From CAVREM01 sp963728825 (GTDB taxonomy: Bacteria; Acidobacteriota; Vicinamibacteria; Vicinamibacterales; CAVVIG01), in the NCBI GenBank assembly GCA_963728825.1, contig CAVSLA010000004.1:1426001-1490000 (forward strand): a stretch of DNA of 64,000 nt, read 5' to 3'. The notes under the pieces were generated by a model, which searched no databases, had not been told where the DNA came from, and saw only the letters and a program-made list of their open reading frames with translations. The position numbers and the translations under genes are program-made. This document shows positions 36,693 through 44,883 of this stretch, piece by piece (the stretch's first letter is position 1; every line of letters starts with the position of its first letter).

Positions 36693-38403
36693 CCGCGAAC
36701 GAAGCGCTTCCCGCTTTTTCTGGCCGCTGGCGTCGCTTGCACTGTTCGTCGGGCTGGCGATCGCGCACACCTGGCCACTGGCAACTGCGCCCGGCCAGCT
36801 GTCGCGCAATGACGTTGCCGACACCGTGCTGCACGAGTGGATCATCGCCTGGGTCGCTCACCAGCTGGTGACCAACCCTCTCCACCTGTTCGACGCCAAC
36901 ATCTTTTACCCCGAGAAAAACACCCTCGCGTATTCCGATCACTTGATCGTGCAGTCGCTGTTGGGTGCGCCGCTCACGTGGAGCGGGTTTTCTCCGGTCT
37001 TCGTCCACAACGTCGTGTTGATCGCCGGGTACACCCTCACGGGCTGGACGAGTGCCCTGGTCGTCGCGTATTGGACCGGGAGCCGCGCCGCCGGCGTCCT
37101 GAGCGGCTCCATGCTCGCGTTCAACGCCTTCACGCTGACACGGCTGCCGCAGATTCAAGATCTCCACTTCCAGTTTTTTCCGTTGGTGCTGCTGGCGCTC
37201 GACCGGGTCCTCGCGAGCGGTCGGATTCGTGATGCCTTGTCCCTCGCCGGGTGGTATGTGCTTCAGTCGCTGACAGGCACGTACCTGATGGTCTTCACGG
37301 CGATCGCGATCGTTGCCGCCACGATCGCGAGGGCGAACGACTGGCTGGGATCACGCTTCGCGCTGGTCGTACCCAAGCTCGTGCTGGCGGGCGTCGTGGC
37401 AGTGGCGGCCCTGACTCCGTTTCTGCTGCCGTATCTCGCCGTCAGCCGCGAAGCCGGGTTGTCCCGCTCCCTCGAGGAGACCGCGCGCTACTCGGCGGTG
37501 CTGACCGATTACCTCGCAGCTGCGGGGCGGATCCACTTCGACACCTGGAGCCAGCGCTTCTGGCAGGGTGACGGGCTCTTTCCAGGTGTCCTGGCGATGG
37601 TTCTCACCCTGGCGGCGCTCGCCTCCAGGGTAGCTATTCGCGACCGTCGTGCCCGGATGGTGCTGGCACTCGGTCTGGTGGCGTTCGCACTATCGTTCGG
37701 TCCGGCATTTCCACCGTATCGCTGGCTCTACAACGTATTTCCCTTGCTCACCGGGATTCGGGGAGCGGTCAGGCTTGGACAGATCGTCATCGCAGCGGCC
37801 GGCATCCTGGCTGGCTTCGGGCTCGCGACACTGCTAGCGCGCGTCCCGCGCCGTGCGGCCTCGGTGCTCGCGGTGGCGGCCATCCTCGTCGCGAACGCAG
37901 AGGCCTTTCGCGCACCGCTCGGTTACACGGAATACCACGGCATCCCGGAGTTCTACGATGCCCTGCGACACGCTGGCGACGATGCCGTCCTGGTATCGAT
38001 GCCGTTTTATGCTTCGCCGCAGTTTCACCTCAACGATCGTTTCATGCTGGCGTCCACCCGGTTCTGGAAGCCGATGGTCAATGGCTACTCCGGCTTCAAG
38101 CCGGGGAGCTTCTATCGCAATGTCGACGCCCTGCGCGGCTTTCCGGACGAACCGTCCATTGAGCATCTGAGAAGCCTTGGCGTCACACACGTCGTCGTCG
38201 ACGGCGGGAACATGCCTCGCGGCGCGGTCGAGCGAATCGCCGAGTTTCCTGCGCTGCGCATGTCAGTCAGCGACGGCAACCTGCGCCTGTACCTGCCACT
38301 GCGGCGGGGATCGTCCCTACAAGCTGACGCCGAAGCCGAAAAGGAAGCTCCACCCGTCCGGGCGTCTGGAAATGCCGCACGTGCCGCAAGCAATTCACCG
38401 TGA
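36670..38403 (+). CDS. Polytopic membrane protein (YfhO/GT-C-like) with repeat-free C-terminus replaced by IS sequence
   Basis: The protein has about 550 native residues and roughly 12 membrane segments: LASLALFVGLAIAHTWPLATAPG, then DTVLHEWIIAWVAHQL (acidic luminal loop as in GT-C enzymes), YPEKNTLAYSDHLIVQSLLGAPL, and a C-terminal periplasmic domain (YHGIPEFYDALRHAGDDAVLVSMPF, SIEHLRSLGVTHVVVDGG). It resembles uncharacterised glycosyltransferase-like membrane proteins often paired with ArnT-like enzymes. After NLRLYLPLRR the frame runs into an IS1595 remnant, so the last 30 residues (SSLQADAE... to 38403) are not native. The loss is probably only a few residues and the protein may still work. 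Confidence 0.8.
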   Translation: MKRDPVTDRERSASRFFWPLASLALFVGLAIAHTWPLATAPGQLSRNDVADTVLHEWIIAWVAHQLVTNPLHLFDANIFYPEKNTLAYSDHLIVQSLLGAPLTWSGFSPVFVHNVVLIAGYTLTGWTSALVVAYWTGSRAAGVLSGSMLAFNAFTLTRLPQIQDLHFQFFPLVLLALDRVLASGRIRDALSLAGWYVLQSLTGTYLMVFTAIAIVAATIARANDWLGSRFALVVPKLVLAGVVAVAALTPFLLPYLAVSREAGLSRSLEETARYSAVLTDYLAAAGRIHFDTWSQRFWQGDGLFPGVLAMVLTLAALASRVAIRDRRARMVLALGLVAFALSFGPAFPPYRWLYNVFPLLTGIRGAVRLGQIVIAAAGILAGFGLATLLARVPRRAASVLAVAAILVANAEAFRAPLGYTEYHGIPEFYDALRHAGDDAVLVSMPFYASPQFHLNDRFMLASTRFWKPMVNGYSGFKPGSFYRNVDALRGFPDEPSIEHLRSLGVTHVVVDGGNMPRGAVERIAEFPALRMSVSDGNLRLYLPLRRGSSLQADAEAEKEAPPVRASGNAARAASNSP

Positions 38404-38803
38404 CGGTCGGGACGATTTTCGAGCATTCGCACGTGCCCATCAGCAAGTGGCTGCTGGCGATTCACCTGCTGTCCGCATCGAAGAAAGGCATCAGCGCGCA
38501 CCAACTGCACGGGATGCTCGGCGTGACCTACGCGCGGCGTGGTTTATGGCGCATCGGCTGCGACACGCAATGAAAGACGACGTGATGAAGCTGGACGGGA
38601 TCGTCGAAGTAGATGAAACGTATGTCGGTGGACCGCGCAAGCGGAAGCCGGGACGCCCCGCACCGGGGGACCGAGAAAAGACGCCGATGATCGCGCTGGT
38701 CGAACGTGGAGGCCGCGTGCGCGCGTTCCCACTGGCGCGCGTGACGGGCGACAACGTGCAGGATGTCATCCGCCGCGAAGTGAGCCTCAACGCGCACATG
38801 ATT
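38306..38803 (+). pseudogene. IS1595-family (ISXO2-like) transposase remnant
   Basis: Translated in pieces, the segment reads PYKLTPKPK (zinc-ribbon domain), WKCRTCRKQFTVTVGTIFEHSH, WLLAIHLLSASKKGISAHQLH, AWFMAHRLRHAMK and GIVEVDETYVGGPRKRK, all hallmarks of ISXO2-type transposases. The pieces are in at least three frames (breaks near 38367 and 38540). The start of the zinc-ribbon and everything after about NVQDVIRREVSLNAHMI are missing, including most of the DDE domain. No terminal inverted repeats or target duplication are visible. The left end is fused to the preceding membrane-protein gene; the right end stops just before the lexA promoter. It is a dead fragment. Confidence 0.85.
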
Positions 38804-38809
38804 GAGCCG

Positions 38810-38838
38810 TTGACCTTCGCCTTTCTTTTGCGTATAGT
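38810..38838 (+). promoter_or_regulatory. Housekeeping promoter of lexA
   Basis: TTGACC (38810-38815), a 17-base spacer and TATAGT (38833-38838) lie 52 bases before the lexA start, directly after the IS1595 remnant. Its first 11 bases (TTGACCTTCGC) nearly equal those of the recA promoter. Confidence 0.72.
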
Positions 38839-38889
38839 GCTCCCGAAATTGGCGACCCTGCTCTTCCAAGGGGGCCTGAGGAGAGCGCG

Positions 38890-39498
38890 ATGCTGCCACT
38901 GACCAAACGTCAGCGAGAGATTCTCGACTACCTCAATGAGTTCATCCAGCAGCACGGCTATGCGCCGAGCCTGGAGGAGATCGGGCGGCGATTCGGACTG
39001 TCGTCGCTGGCGACCGTCCACAAACACCTCACAAACCTGCAGGAAAAGGGCTTCATCAAGCGGGCCTGGAACCGCAGCCGATCGGTGGAGATGGTGCCGA
39101 CGCGGGCTGGCGGGCGGGCCGTCGAGCTGCCGCTGCTGGGGTTCGTCGCGGCGGGCGTGCCCATCGAGGCGGTGGCCTCAAGCGAGACGATTGCGGTGCC
39201 TGAAGACCTCGTCGGCAAGCGGGACACCTACGTCCTGCGCGTCAGGGGCGATTCGATGATCGACGAGCAAATCCGCGACGGCGACTTCGTGGTCGTCGAA
39301 GACCGCAAGAGCGCCGACAACGGAGAGATGGTGATTGCGCTGCTGCGCGGGACCGACGTGACGTTGAAGAAGTTCTATCGCGATCCGGGCGGCAAGGTCC
39401 GCCTCCAACCGGCCAACGCAGCGATGCAGCCGATCTTCGTCGACCCCGATCAGGTGCAGATTCAGGGAGTCGTCGTCGGCGTGATGAGAAAATACTAG
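38890..39498 (+). CDS. lexA: SOS repressor LexA
   Basis: The 202-residue SOS repressor self-cleaves when RecA filaments form. The N-terminal winged helix is LTKRQREILDYLNEFIQQHGYAPSLEEIGRRFGLSSLATVHKHLTNLQEKGFI (residues 4-57). The Ala-Gly cleavage site lies in FVAAGVPIEA (about 85-94). The catalytic Ser is in RGDSMID and the Lys in TLKKFYRD. The start ATG at 38890 follows GAGGAGAGCG with good ribosome-binding-site spacing. It has its own strong promoter; nth, a DNA-repair gene, is two genes downstream. No classical palindromic LexA box is seen near this gene or recA. Confidence 0.96.
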   Translation: MLPLTKRQREILDYLNEFIQQHGYAPSLEEIGRRFGLSSLATVHKHLTNLQEKGFIKRAWNRSRSVEMVPTRAGGRAVELPLLGFVAAGVPIEAVASSETIAVPEDLVGKRDTYVLRVRGDSMIDEQIRDGDFVVVEDRKSADNGEMVIALLRGTDVTLKKFYRDPGGKVRLQPANAAMQPIFVDPDQVQIQGVVVGVMRKY

Positions 39499-39615
39499 CG
39501 ATTACTTCGCTGCAAAGTGCTCGGCGGCTTCGCACCAGGGTGCTGGGAGCTATCGCAGCAGCGTGCTGAGAGTGAAGATTTCGCCCGGCACCTTCGAGAA
39601 TTGGTCAGCACCTTG
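39499..39615. repeat. AGGGTGC/GCACC word region after lexA
   Basis: Scattered words AAGTGCTCGG, TTCGCACCAGGGTGCTGGG, CAGCGTGCTGAG, GGCACCTTCGAG, TCAGCACCTTGGAG in both orientations make a weak imperfect hairpin in the lexA-DUF3467 gap. They resemble the array at 49293-49362. Confidence 0.55.
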
Positions 39616-39642
39616 GAGTATTCGCTGAACTAGTATGGTGTC

Positions 39643-39975
39643 ATGGCCGATCAGCCCCGACAGATCAACTTCACCATCGTGCCGGCCGACGATCCGGCCG
39701 ATGGTCAGACGCCGCGAACCTATTCGAACTTCTGCTCGATCGCGCACACGCCCTTCGACTTCACCCTGACCTTCTGTGAGGTGATGCCGCTCTCGGACAA
39801 AGAGATCAAAGAAGCCGAGTCCGAGCACATCGTCCGCGCGCCGGTGCGCGTGAAGGTCGTCGTCCCGGTGCAGTTCGTGCCGAACCTGATTGGTGCGCTC
39901 CAGGAGCATTGGCGCGTGTTCTCCGAGTCGTACAACAACGTCGGGTGGAACAAGGGCGCCGGGCCGATTCACTAG
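39643..39975 (+). CDS. DUF3467 protein
   Basis: The 110-residue protein matches DUF3467: INFTIVPADDPADGQTPRTYSNFCSIAHTPFDFTLTFCEV, later VRVKVVVPVQFVPNLIGALQEHWRVFSESYN. The family is widespread in Acidobacteria, Deltaproteobacteria and others, is soluble and about 100 residues long, and has no proven function. The stop codon region overlaps the nth start closely (nth GTG at 39977), so the two are likely co-translated with nth and the zincin gene. Confidence 0.85.
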   Translation: MADQPRQINFTIVPADDPADGQTPRTYSNFCSIAHTPFDFTLTFCEVMPLSDKEIKEAESEHIVRAPVRVKVVVPVQFVPNLIGALQEHWRVFSESYNNVGWNKGAGPIH

Positions 39976-39976
39976 T

Positions 39977-40717
39977 GTGAAGACGGCCTCCGAGACACGA
40001 CGCCTCCTCGAGACGCTCGAAACCCAGCATCCCGGGGCGGACACCGAGCTCCACTACCGGACGGCCTTCGAGCTGCTCGTCGCCACCATTCTCTCGGCGC
40101 AGTCGACCGACCAGCGCGTCAACCTGGTGACGCCGGCGCTGTTCAAGCGGTATCCAGACGCCCGCGCGCTCGCGAAAGCCACGACCAGGGAGCTCGAGCC
40201 GCAGATTCACTCCACCGGTTTCTTTCGCGCGAAGTCCAAGTCGCTCATCGGCATGGCGCAGGCGCTCGTCGCCAGCCACGGCGGCGAGGTGCCGGCGGAC
40301 ATCGGCAGCCTGACCGAGCTGCCGGGCGTGGGCCGGAAAACCGCCAACGTCGTGCTCGGCCATGCGCTGGGCGTGCCGGGACTGCCGGTCGATCGCCACG
40401 TGCTGCGGGTCTCGAACCGGATTGGCATCGCCGAATCGGACGATCCGGAAGTCGTCGAGGCGCAGCTGTGTGGCGCGCTGCCGAGCGACCGCTGGACGCG
40501 CAGTTCCGACACGTTGATTCTGCACGGACGACGGATTTGCAAGCCAAAGCCGTTGTGTCCGCAATGCGTGGTGCAGGAGGACTGCCTGTATTTTCGGACC
40601 GGCGCCGCCACCGACGATCGGCGCGCCGATCGCAAGACAGGCGCTCGCAAGGCCGTCCGCGTCGCGCGCGCGGTCCGGCGCCGCACGCGTGCAAAGCCGC
40701 GCGGACGCCGCCGATGA
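39977..40717 (+). CDS. nth: Endonuclease III (DNA glycosylase/AP lyase)
   Basis: This is the base-excision-repair glycosylase for oxidised pyrimidines. The helix-hairpin-helix ELPGVGRKTANVVLGHALG (catalytic Lys in GRKTANV), the catalytic Asp in LPVDRHVLRVSNRIG, and a four-cysteine [4Fe-4S] loop CKPKPLCPQCVVQEDC are visible. Spacing in the loop is C-x5-C-x2-C-x5-C, one residue shorter in the first interval than in E. coli Nth (x6). A tail of about 40 residues after the cluster is extremely Arg/Lys/Ala-rich and absent from E. coli Nth; it may aid DNA binding. The GTG start at 39977 lies just after the DUF3467 stop. The end overlaps the next ATG (ATGA). Confidence 0.94.
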   Translation: MKTASETRRLLETLETQHPGADTELHYRTAFELLVATILSAQSTDQRVNLVTPALFKRYPDARALAKATTRELEPQIHSTGFFRAKSKSLIGMAQALVASHGGEVPADIGSLTELPGVGRKTANVVLGHALGVPGLPVDRHVLRVSNRIGIAESDDPEVVEAQLCGALPSDRWTRSSDTLILHGRRICKPKPLCPQCVVQEDCLYFRTGAATDDRRADRKTGARKAVRVARAVRRRTRAKPRGRRR

Positions 40718-41103
40718 CCCGCGACGCCTTCGAGCGTCGCGTTGCCGAGGCGCTGGCGACGATTCCCCGCCGCTTTCGCGATGCCATGAGCAACATCGCG
40801 ATCGTCGTCGAAGACGAACCGTCGGACGATCTGCTCGAGGACATGGAAATCGAGCCGCCGGACACGCTGTTCGGCCTGTATCAGGGCACGCCGCTGACCG
40901 AGCGCCAGTGGGCGTTCGGCAACGCGTTGCCGGATCGCATTCTCATCTTCCAGGGTCCACATGAGCGGGAGGCAGCCGACGAGGACGACCTGATCGTTTC
41001 GATCGGGGAGACCCTCATCCATGAGGTCGGCCACTACTTCGGCATGAGCGAGGAGGAAATTGAGGAGATCGAGGAGAAGTACTGGAACCGCCGGCGCGGC
41101 TGA
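40714..41103 (+). CDS. Zincin-like metallopeptidase family protein
   Basis: The 129-residue protein belongs to the possible metallopeptidase family (PF06262): RRFRDAMSNIAIVVEDEPS, LFGLYQGTPLTERQW, PDRILIFQGPH, and the zinc motif LIHEVGHYFGMSEEEIEEIE (HExxH with the downstream acidic stretch). Activity of the family is not established. The ATG at 40714 overlaps the nth stop by four bases. The rsmA gene begins inside its last codons, so nth, this gene and rsmA form a tight operon. Confidence 0.9.
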   Translation: MTRDAFERRVAEALATIPRRFRDAMSNIAIVVEDEPSDDLLEDMEIEPPDTLFGLYQGTPLTERQWAFGNALPDRILIFQGPHEREAADEDDLIVSIGETLIHEVGHYFGMSEEEIEEIEEKYWNRRRG

Positions 41104-41914
41104 GCACCTTCCGCGGCCCAGGAAGAGTTTCGGACAGCATTTCCTCGAAAGAGTGTGGGCCGAGAAAGTCGTCCGGGCCGCCGGCGTGGACGCCGCGGAT
41201 GTCGTCGTCGAAATTGGTCCGGGGCGGGGGGCGATTACCAATCTACTGGCGGCACGGGCCGCGCACGTCATCGCCTACGAGATCGACCGGGAGCTCGTGC
41301 CCGCGCTGCGCGCAACGGCGGCGCCTAATCTGACCATTGTCAGGGCGGACTTTCTCGATCAGACCACCGCCGCCATTCGAGACGAGCTGTTGCGGGCGGG
41401 AGTCGATCCGGCTGTTCTGCGTGTCATCGGCAATCTCCCCTACAACGTGGCGTCGCCGATCCTGTTCAAGCTGCTGGCTCTTCGGGGCGAGGGCCTGGCC
41501 ATCACGAATGCGACGGCGATGCTGCAGCGTGAGGTCGCTGACCGAATCACCGCCGCGCCAGGCACGAAAGATTACGGCGTGCTGAGTGTGTTGATTCAGC
41601 AGCAGGCCGAGGTCAGGCGCGTTCTGGCGCTGCCGCCGGGGGCGTTCCGGCCCGCCCCGAAGGTCCATTCGGCGGTGGTCACCCTGCAATTCCACGCACC
41701 AGATCCGGCACCGCAGTCCCAGGCCCGATTCGAGGCGTTGACCAAGGCGATCTTCACCCGACGGCGTAAGACACTGGCGAACGCCCTTCAGGCCTATCGA
41801 TCGACGGGAGCCCGAGAGGCGCTTCAGCTGGCCGGCATCGATGGCCGCCGGCGTCCCGAGACGTTGGCAATTCCTGAACTCATCGCGTTATCCGATGCCT
41901 ATATGGCTTTCTGA
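41060..41914 (+). CDS. rsmA: 16S rRNA (adenine1518-N6/1519-N6)-dimethyltransferase RsmA
   Basis: The 284-residue KsgA-type enzyme dimethylates two adjacent adenines in helix 45 of 16S rRNA. Motifs are RKSFGQHFLERVWAEKVV, SAM-binding VVEIGPGRGAITNLLAA, catalytic IGNLPYNVASPILFKLL (NLPY), and PKVHSAVVTLQF. The start is uncertain. TTG at 41060 is the only plausible in-frame codon before the conserved block, follows AGGAGGAAA closely, and overlaps the zincin gene by 44 bases. A GC-rich hairpin terminator follows at 41973-42011. Confidence 0.93.
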   Translation: MRRSRRSTGTAGAAEHLPRPRKSFGQHFLERVWAEKVVRAAGVDAADVVVEIGPGRGAITNLLAARAAHVIAYEIDRELVPALRATAAPNLTIVRADFLDQTTAAIRDELLRAGVDPAVLRVIGNLPYNVASPILFKLLALRGEGLAITNATAMLQREVADRITAAPGTKDYGVLSVLIQQQAEVRRVLALPPGAFRPAPKVHSAVVTLQFHAPDPAPQSQARFEALTKAIFTRRRKTLANALQAYRSTGAREALQLAGIDGRRRPETLAIPELIALSDAYMAF

Positions 41915-41972
41915 TATGGAAAGACCGGTGTCAACGAGCAAGTAAGTAGGGCATCGTTCGATAGCAAGGTCA

Positions 41973-42011
41973 GCCCCGCACCCGGCTTATCAAGCCATCC
42001 GGGTGCGGGGC
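41973..42011 (+). terminator. rsmA terminator hairpin
   Basis: GCCCCGCACCCGG (41973-41985) and CCGGGTGCGGGGC (41999-42011) form a perfect 13-bp stem with a 13-base loop, followed by GTTGTCTGT. It lies 59 bases past rsmA and just before the IS110 remnant. Confidence 0.75.
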
Positions 42012-42020
42012 GTTGTCTGT

Positions 42021-42209
42021 ACCCAGTCATCTGATCGGCCGAGCGGCAACGACGATGAATCACTCTGATATTCGCGGGTCGGGACCGCATGACCATGATT
42101 CGTCGGGAGCTGCCTCGCTCTAGGGACGCGAGTTCGAGACCGGAGTCGTCTATCGCATAGAAGCCTCGAGGGTTCTCCTTTCGACAGTCGGCCGATCAGA
42201 TGACTGGGT
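42021..42209. repeat. Perfect 22-bp inverted repeat flanking the noncoding end of an IS110-family remnant
   Basis: Arms at 42021-42042 (ACCCAGTCATCTGATCGGCC...) and 42188-42209 are exact reverse complements, 145 bases apart. The distal arm lies inside the last codons of the transposase (residues TQSSDRP). The enclosed DNA is noncoding, and read on the minus strand follows the transposase stop. This is where IS1111-group elements carry subterminal repeats and their guide (seek/bridge) RNA. Confidence 0.8.
42043..42187 (-). ncRNA. Possible relic of an IS110/IS1111 bridge (seek) RNA region
   Basis: This is a noncoding stretch between the 22-bp inverted repeats, downstream of the transposase remnant on the minus strand, apart from the last transposase codons down to 42150. 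Its position matches the guide-RNA region of IS1111-group elements; no RNA fold or target loops were computed. The transposase is dead, so the RNA is probably a relic. Confidence 0.3.
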
Positions 42210-42922
42210 CAGGGCGGCCCACACGAAACCGGTCAGCTCGCGCGCCACCGCGGTGACGACGTGCTGTTTCGGTTTGCCGCGCGCGGCAACCGGGCGTAGC
42301 GGCGATGGAGCCGCTGTTGCGCCGTCCAGGCCTGCCCGATCACCGTCGCCGGGGCGCCACGCTGTCGGGCGCGTAACGTGTCCCCGACGAAGGGATGATG
42401 GCGGTAATGCCACGCCGCTTCGACGAGCACGCGCCGTAGGTGCGCATTGCCCGTCTTTGTGATCGCGCCCCGGGCCTGCTTGGTCCCGCTCGAATGCTCA
42501 GACGGAATCAGCCCCACGAACGCCATGAGACTCGGAGCGGTCGCAAAGCGCCGGGCGTCGCCGAGCTCCGCCGCGATCGTGAGCGCCGTCAGATCATCAA
42601 TACCGCGGAAGCAGCGCAGGCGCTCGACGCGCGGCCGGAGCGGCGCGAGATCCAGCAGCTCCCGTAGATCCTCCTCGACCGTCCGAAGCCGCGCGACGGC
42701 TTCGTCGACGGTGCGAAGATACGCCCGATGCGTCTGCTCAAGGGCGGGCAGCGGCCAGGTCTGCGCGCGGAGCCAGGCGTCGTGGCGCTTCGACCACGCC
42801 TTTTTGGTTCCGGTGAACCGGCGGCCGTGGCGCAGTAAGAATTTCGAGAGGCGATGGCGGGCGCGGAGCAGGTCTGCGCGCACATCCTCGCGACACCGCA
42901 GTAGGTCGCGCGCCGCTTTCTA
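42150..42922 (-). pseudogene. IS110-family transposase, 5'-truncated and frameshifted
   Basis: The remaining part encodes AARDLLRCREDVRADLLRARHRLSKFLLRHGRRF, LRCFRGIDDLTALTIAAELGD, and the Transposase_20 block LMAFVGLIPSEHSSGTKQARGAITKTGNAHLRRVLVEAAW with the catalytic-serine region. Then, in another frame, come ARGKPKQHVVTAVARELTGFVWAAL and the end at 42150. The frame break is near 42295. A TAG lies in frame at the 5' edge (about 42920), where homology stops. The N-terminal RuvC-like DEDD domain is entirely missing, so the element cannot transpose by itself. It sits between rsmA and rnj. Confidence 0.88.
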
Positions 42923-42939
42923 GGGTGAGCTTTCTTGTA

Positions 42940-42993
42940 CGGCGGACCTCTTAGGTCCGCCGGGTAAGCCGGGTCTGAAAAGACCCGGCTTAC
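42940..42993. repeat. Two adjacent perfect hairpins (GGACCT palindrome; GTAAGCCGGGTCT with GAAA loop)
   Basis: CGGCGGACCT/AGGTCCGCCG (42940-42962, 3-base loop) is followed after one base by GTAAGCCGGGTCT-GAAA-AGACCCGGCTTAC (42964-42993), a 13-bp stem with a GNRA tetraloop. A weaker AGGTCT...AGCCCGGCCTAC copy continues to about 43033. The first hairpin matches the design at 2862-2883 and 62359-62386. Confidence 0.9.
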
Positions 42994-43229
42994 AACCACC
43001 ACTCGGCTGCCAGGTCTAAAAAGCCCGGCCTACGACAGCATCCGAGCTGTGCTATAGTTTGGCGGCTATCTAATTGTGGGGTCCGGCTTTAGCCGCTCCC
43101 ACCGACATCCTGCCTCATAGGTTTCAGGCACGCCCAGATGCCTGACGAGCCGCGTCAGCGCGGCTGACCAGCGTCGGTACGCCCTGCCAGGGGCATGACC
43201 GCCGCAGGTCCGACTTCTCCACTCGCAGC
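42994..43229 (+). other. rnj upstream region
   Basis: There is no gene here. A possible -10 TATAGT near 43053-43058 with a weak -35 TACGAC 16 bases upstream could drive rnj, leaving a leader of about 165 bases. The leader contains small GC-rich inverted repeats (GCGTCAGCGCGGCTGAC near 43153-43170) but no riboswitch I recognise. Confidence 0.4.
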
Positions 43230-44879
43230 ATGCTCGAAGTGGTGCCGCTCGGCGGTCTCGGCGAGTTCGGGATGAACATGATGTCGTTCACCTGGGGTGA
43301 GACGACCGTGGTCGTGGATGCGGGTGTCATGTTTCCCGATCCCGAGCTGCTGGGCGTGGACCGCATCATCCCCGAACTGACCTACCTCGAGCAGAAAGGC
43401 GGGATCAGTGCTCTGGTGCTGACGCATGGACACGAGGATCACATCGGCGGCGTCGCCCATGTGGCGCCGCTCGTCCACGGGCCGATCTACGCGACGCCGT
43501 TGACGCTCGCGCTGGTCGAACCGAAGCTGCGCGAACACGGCCTCGGCGAGACCCAGCTGGTGGCGGTCCGCCCTCGCGACCGCATCACGATCGGTCCGTT
43601 CACGATCGAGTTCATCCGCGTGACGCACAGCATGCCCGACTGCGTCGCGCTGGCGATTCACACGCCGATCGGCGTGATCGTTCACACCGGCGACTTCAAG
43701 ATCGATCAGACGCCAATCGACGGCGAGCATTTCGACATCCATCGCTTCGCGCAGCTGGGCTCCGACGGCGTCCTCGCGCTGTTTGCCGACAGCACCAATA
43801 TCGACCGCCGCGGCTTCACCGGCTCGGAAACCGAGGTCACCGAGGCGTTCGAGGAGATTTTCACCAGCGCGAGCGGCCGACTGATCGTGGCGGCCTTCGC
43901 CTCGAGCATCTACCGGATGCAGATCGTCGTCGATCTCGCGGCGCAGTTCGAGCGAAAGGTGGCGTTCGTCGGTCGCGGGATGATCGAGAACTCGCAGATC
44001 GCGCAGCGCCTTGGCTATCTGCACATCCCCGCCGGCCTCCAGATCCGCGATTCCGAGGTGGGCAACTACCCCGCCCAGGACGTCTTGTGTCTGGCGACCG
44101 GTTCGCAGGGGGAACCGATGTCGGCCCTGTCGCGGATCGCGATCAACGACCATCGCTACGTGAAAATCGGCGCCGACGACACGGTCGTGCTGTCGGCGCG
44201 CGCCATCCCCGGCAACGAGAAGGCGATCGGCCGTGTGATCAATCACATCGCCCGGCGCGGCGCCGACGTGATCCACGAGGGCATCAAACACGTGCACGTC
44301 TCGGGACACGGCAGCGAAGAAGAGCTGAAGCTGATGCTGTCGCTGGTGCGACCGCGCTATTTCGTGCCGATCCACGGCGAATACCGGCAGCTGTCTCAAC
44401 ACGCGCGGGTCGCCGGGCGCGTCTTCGCCGGCCGCGACCCCCGGCCCGAGATTCTGCTGGCCGAGAACGGCGACGTGATTCACGTCGACGACACCGGCGC
44501 GCGGCTGGCCGGCAAAGCGCCCGTCGGCCGGGTGCTCATCGACGGCACTCGGACCGGCGAAGTCGGCGACGAGGTGCTGCGCGACCGGCGGCATCTGGCG
44601 GAAGACGGGCTGGTCGTGCCAGTGGTCGCGATCAACCGTCAGACCGGCGCCCTCGAAGGCGTGCCGGACATCATCACGCGTGGCTTCGTGATGGACGGCT
44701 CGCCGGATCTGCTGGCGGACGGGGCACGGGTCCTGAGCGATGTCGTCGAACAGGCCAGCATCGAGGAACGCACCGATCACGGCCTGATCAAGGAGAAGCT
44801 GCGCGTCGAGCTGCGCCGCTTCCTGCGCAAGCGTTCGGGCCGCCGGCCGTTCGTGTTGCCGGTCGTTATGGAGATCTGA
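43230..44879 (+). CDS. rnj: Ribonuclease J
   Basis: The 549-residue metallo-beta-lactamase/beta-CASP ribonuclease has combined endo- and 5' exonuclease activity in mRNA turnover and rRNA maturation. The start MLEVVPLGGLGEFGMNMM is diagnostic. The zinc motif is THGHEDHIGG (near 69-78), the further ligand Asp is in VIVHTGDFK, and the beta-CASP motifs are FADSTN, VAAFASSIYRMQ and HVSGHGSEEELKLML. The C-terminal domain ends in RRFLRKRSGRRPFVLPVVMEI. No second RNase J or RNase E gene is in the window. It is followed four bases later by ftsK. Confidence 0.95.
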   Translation: MLEVVPLGGLGEFGMNMMSFTWGETTVVVDAGVMFPDPELLGVDRIIPELTYLEQKGGISALVLTHGHEDHIGGVAHVAPLVHGPIYATPLTLALVEPKLREHGLGETQLVAVRPRDRITIGPFTIEFIRVTHSMPDCVALAIHTPIGVIVHTGDFKIDQTPIDGEHFDIHRFAQLGSDGVLALFADSTNIDRRGFTGSETEVTEAFEEIFTSASGRLIVAAFASSIYRMQIVVDLAAQFERKVAFVGRGMIENSQIAQRLGYLHIPAGLQIRDSEVGNYPAQDVLCLATGSQGEPMSALSRIAINDHRYVKIGADDTVVLSARAIPGNEKAIGRVINHIARRGADVIHEGIKHVHVSGHGSEEELKLMLSLVRPRYFVPIHGEYRQLSQHARVAGRVFAGRDPRPEILLAENGDVIHVDDTGARLAGKAPVGRVLIDGTRTGEVGDEVLRDRRHLAEDGLVVPVVAINRQTGALEGVPDIITRGFVMDGSPDLLADGARVLSDVVEQASIEERTDHGLIKEKLRVELRRFLRKRSGRRPFVLPVVMEI

Positions 44880-44883
44880 GGCT

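Noticed and set aside
38306..38803. Intact IS1595 element
   Set aside because: No terminal inverted repeats, at least two frameshifts, and both ends of the transposase missing.
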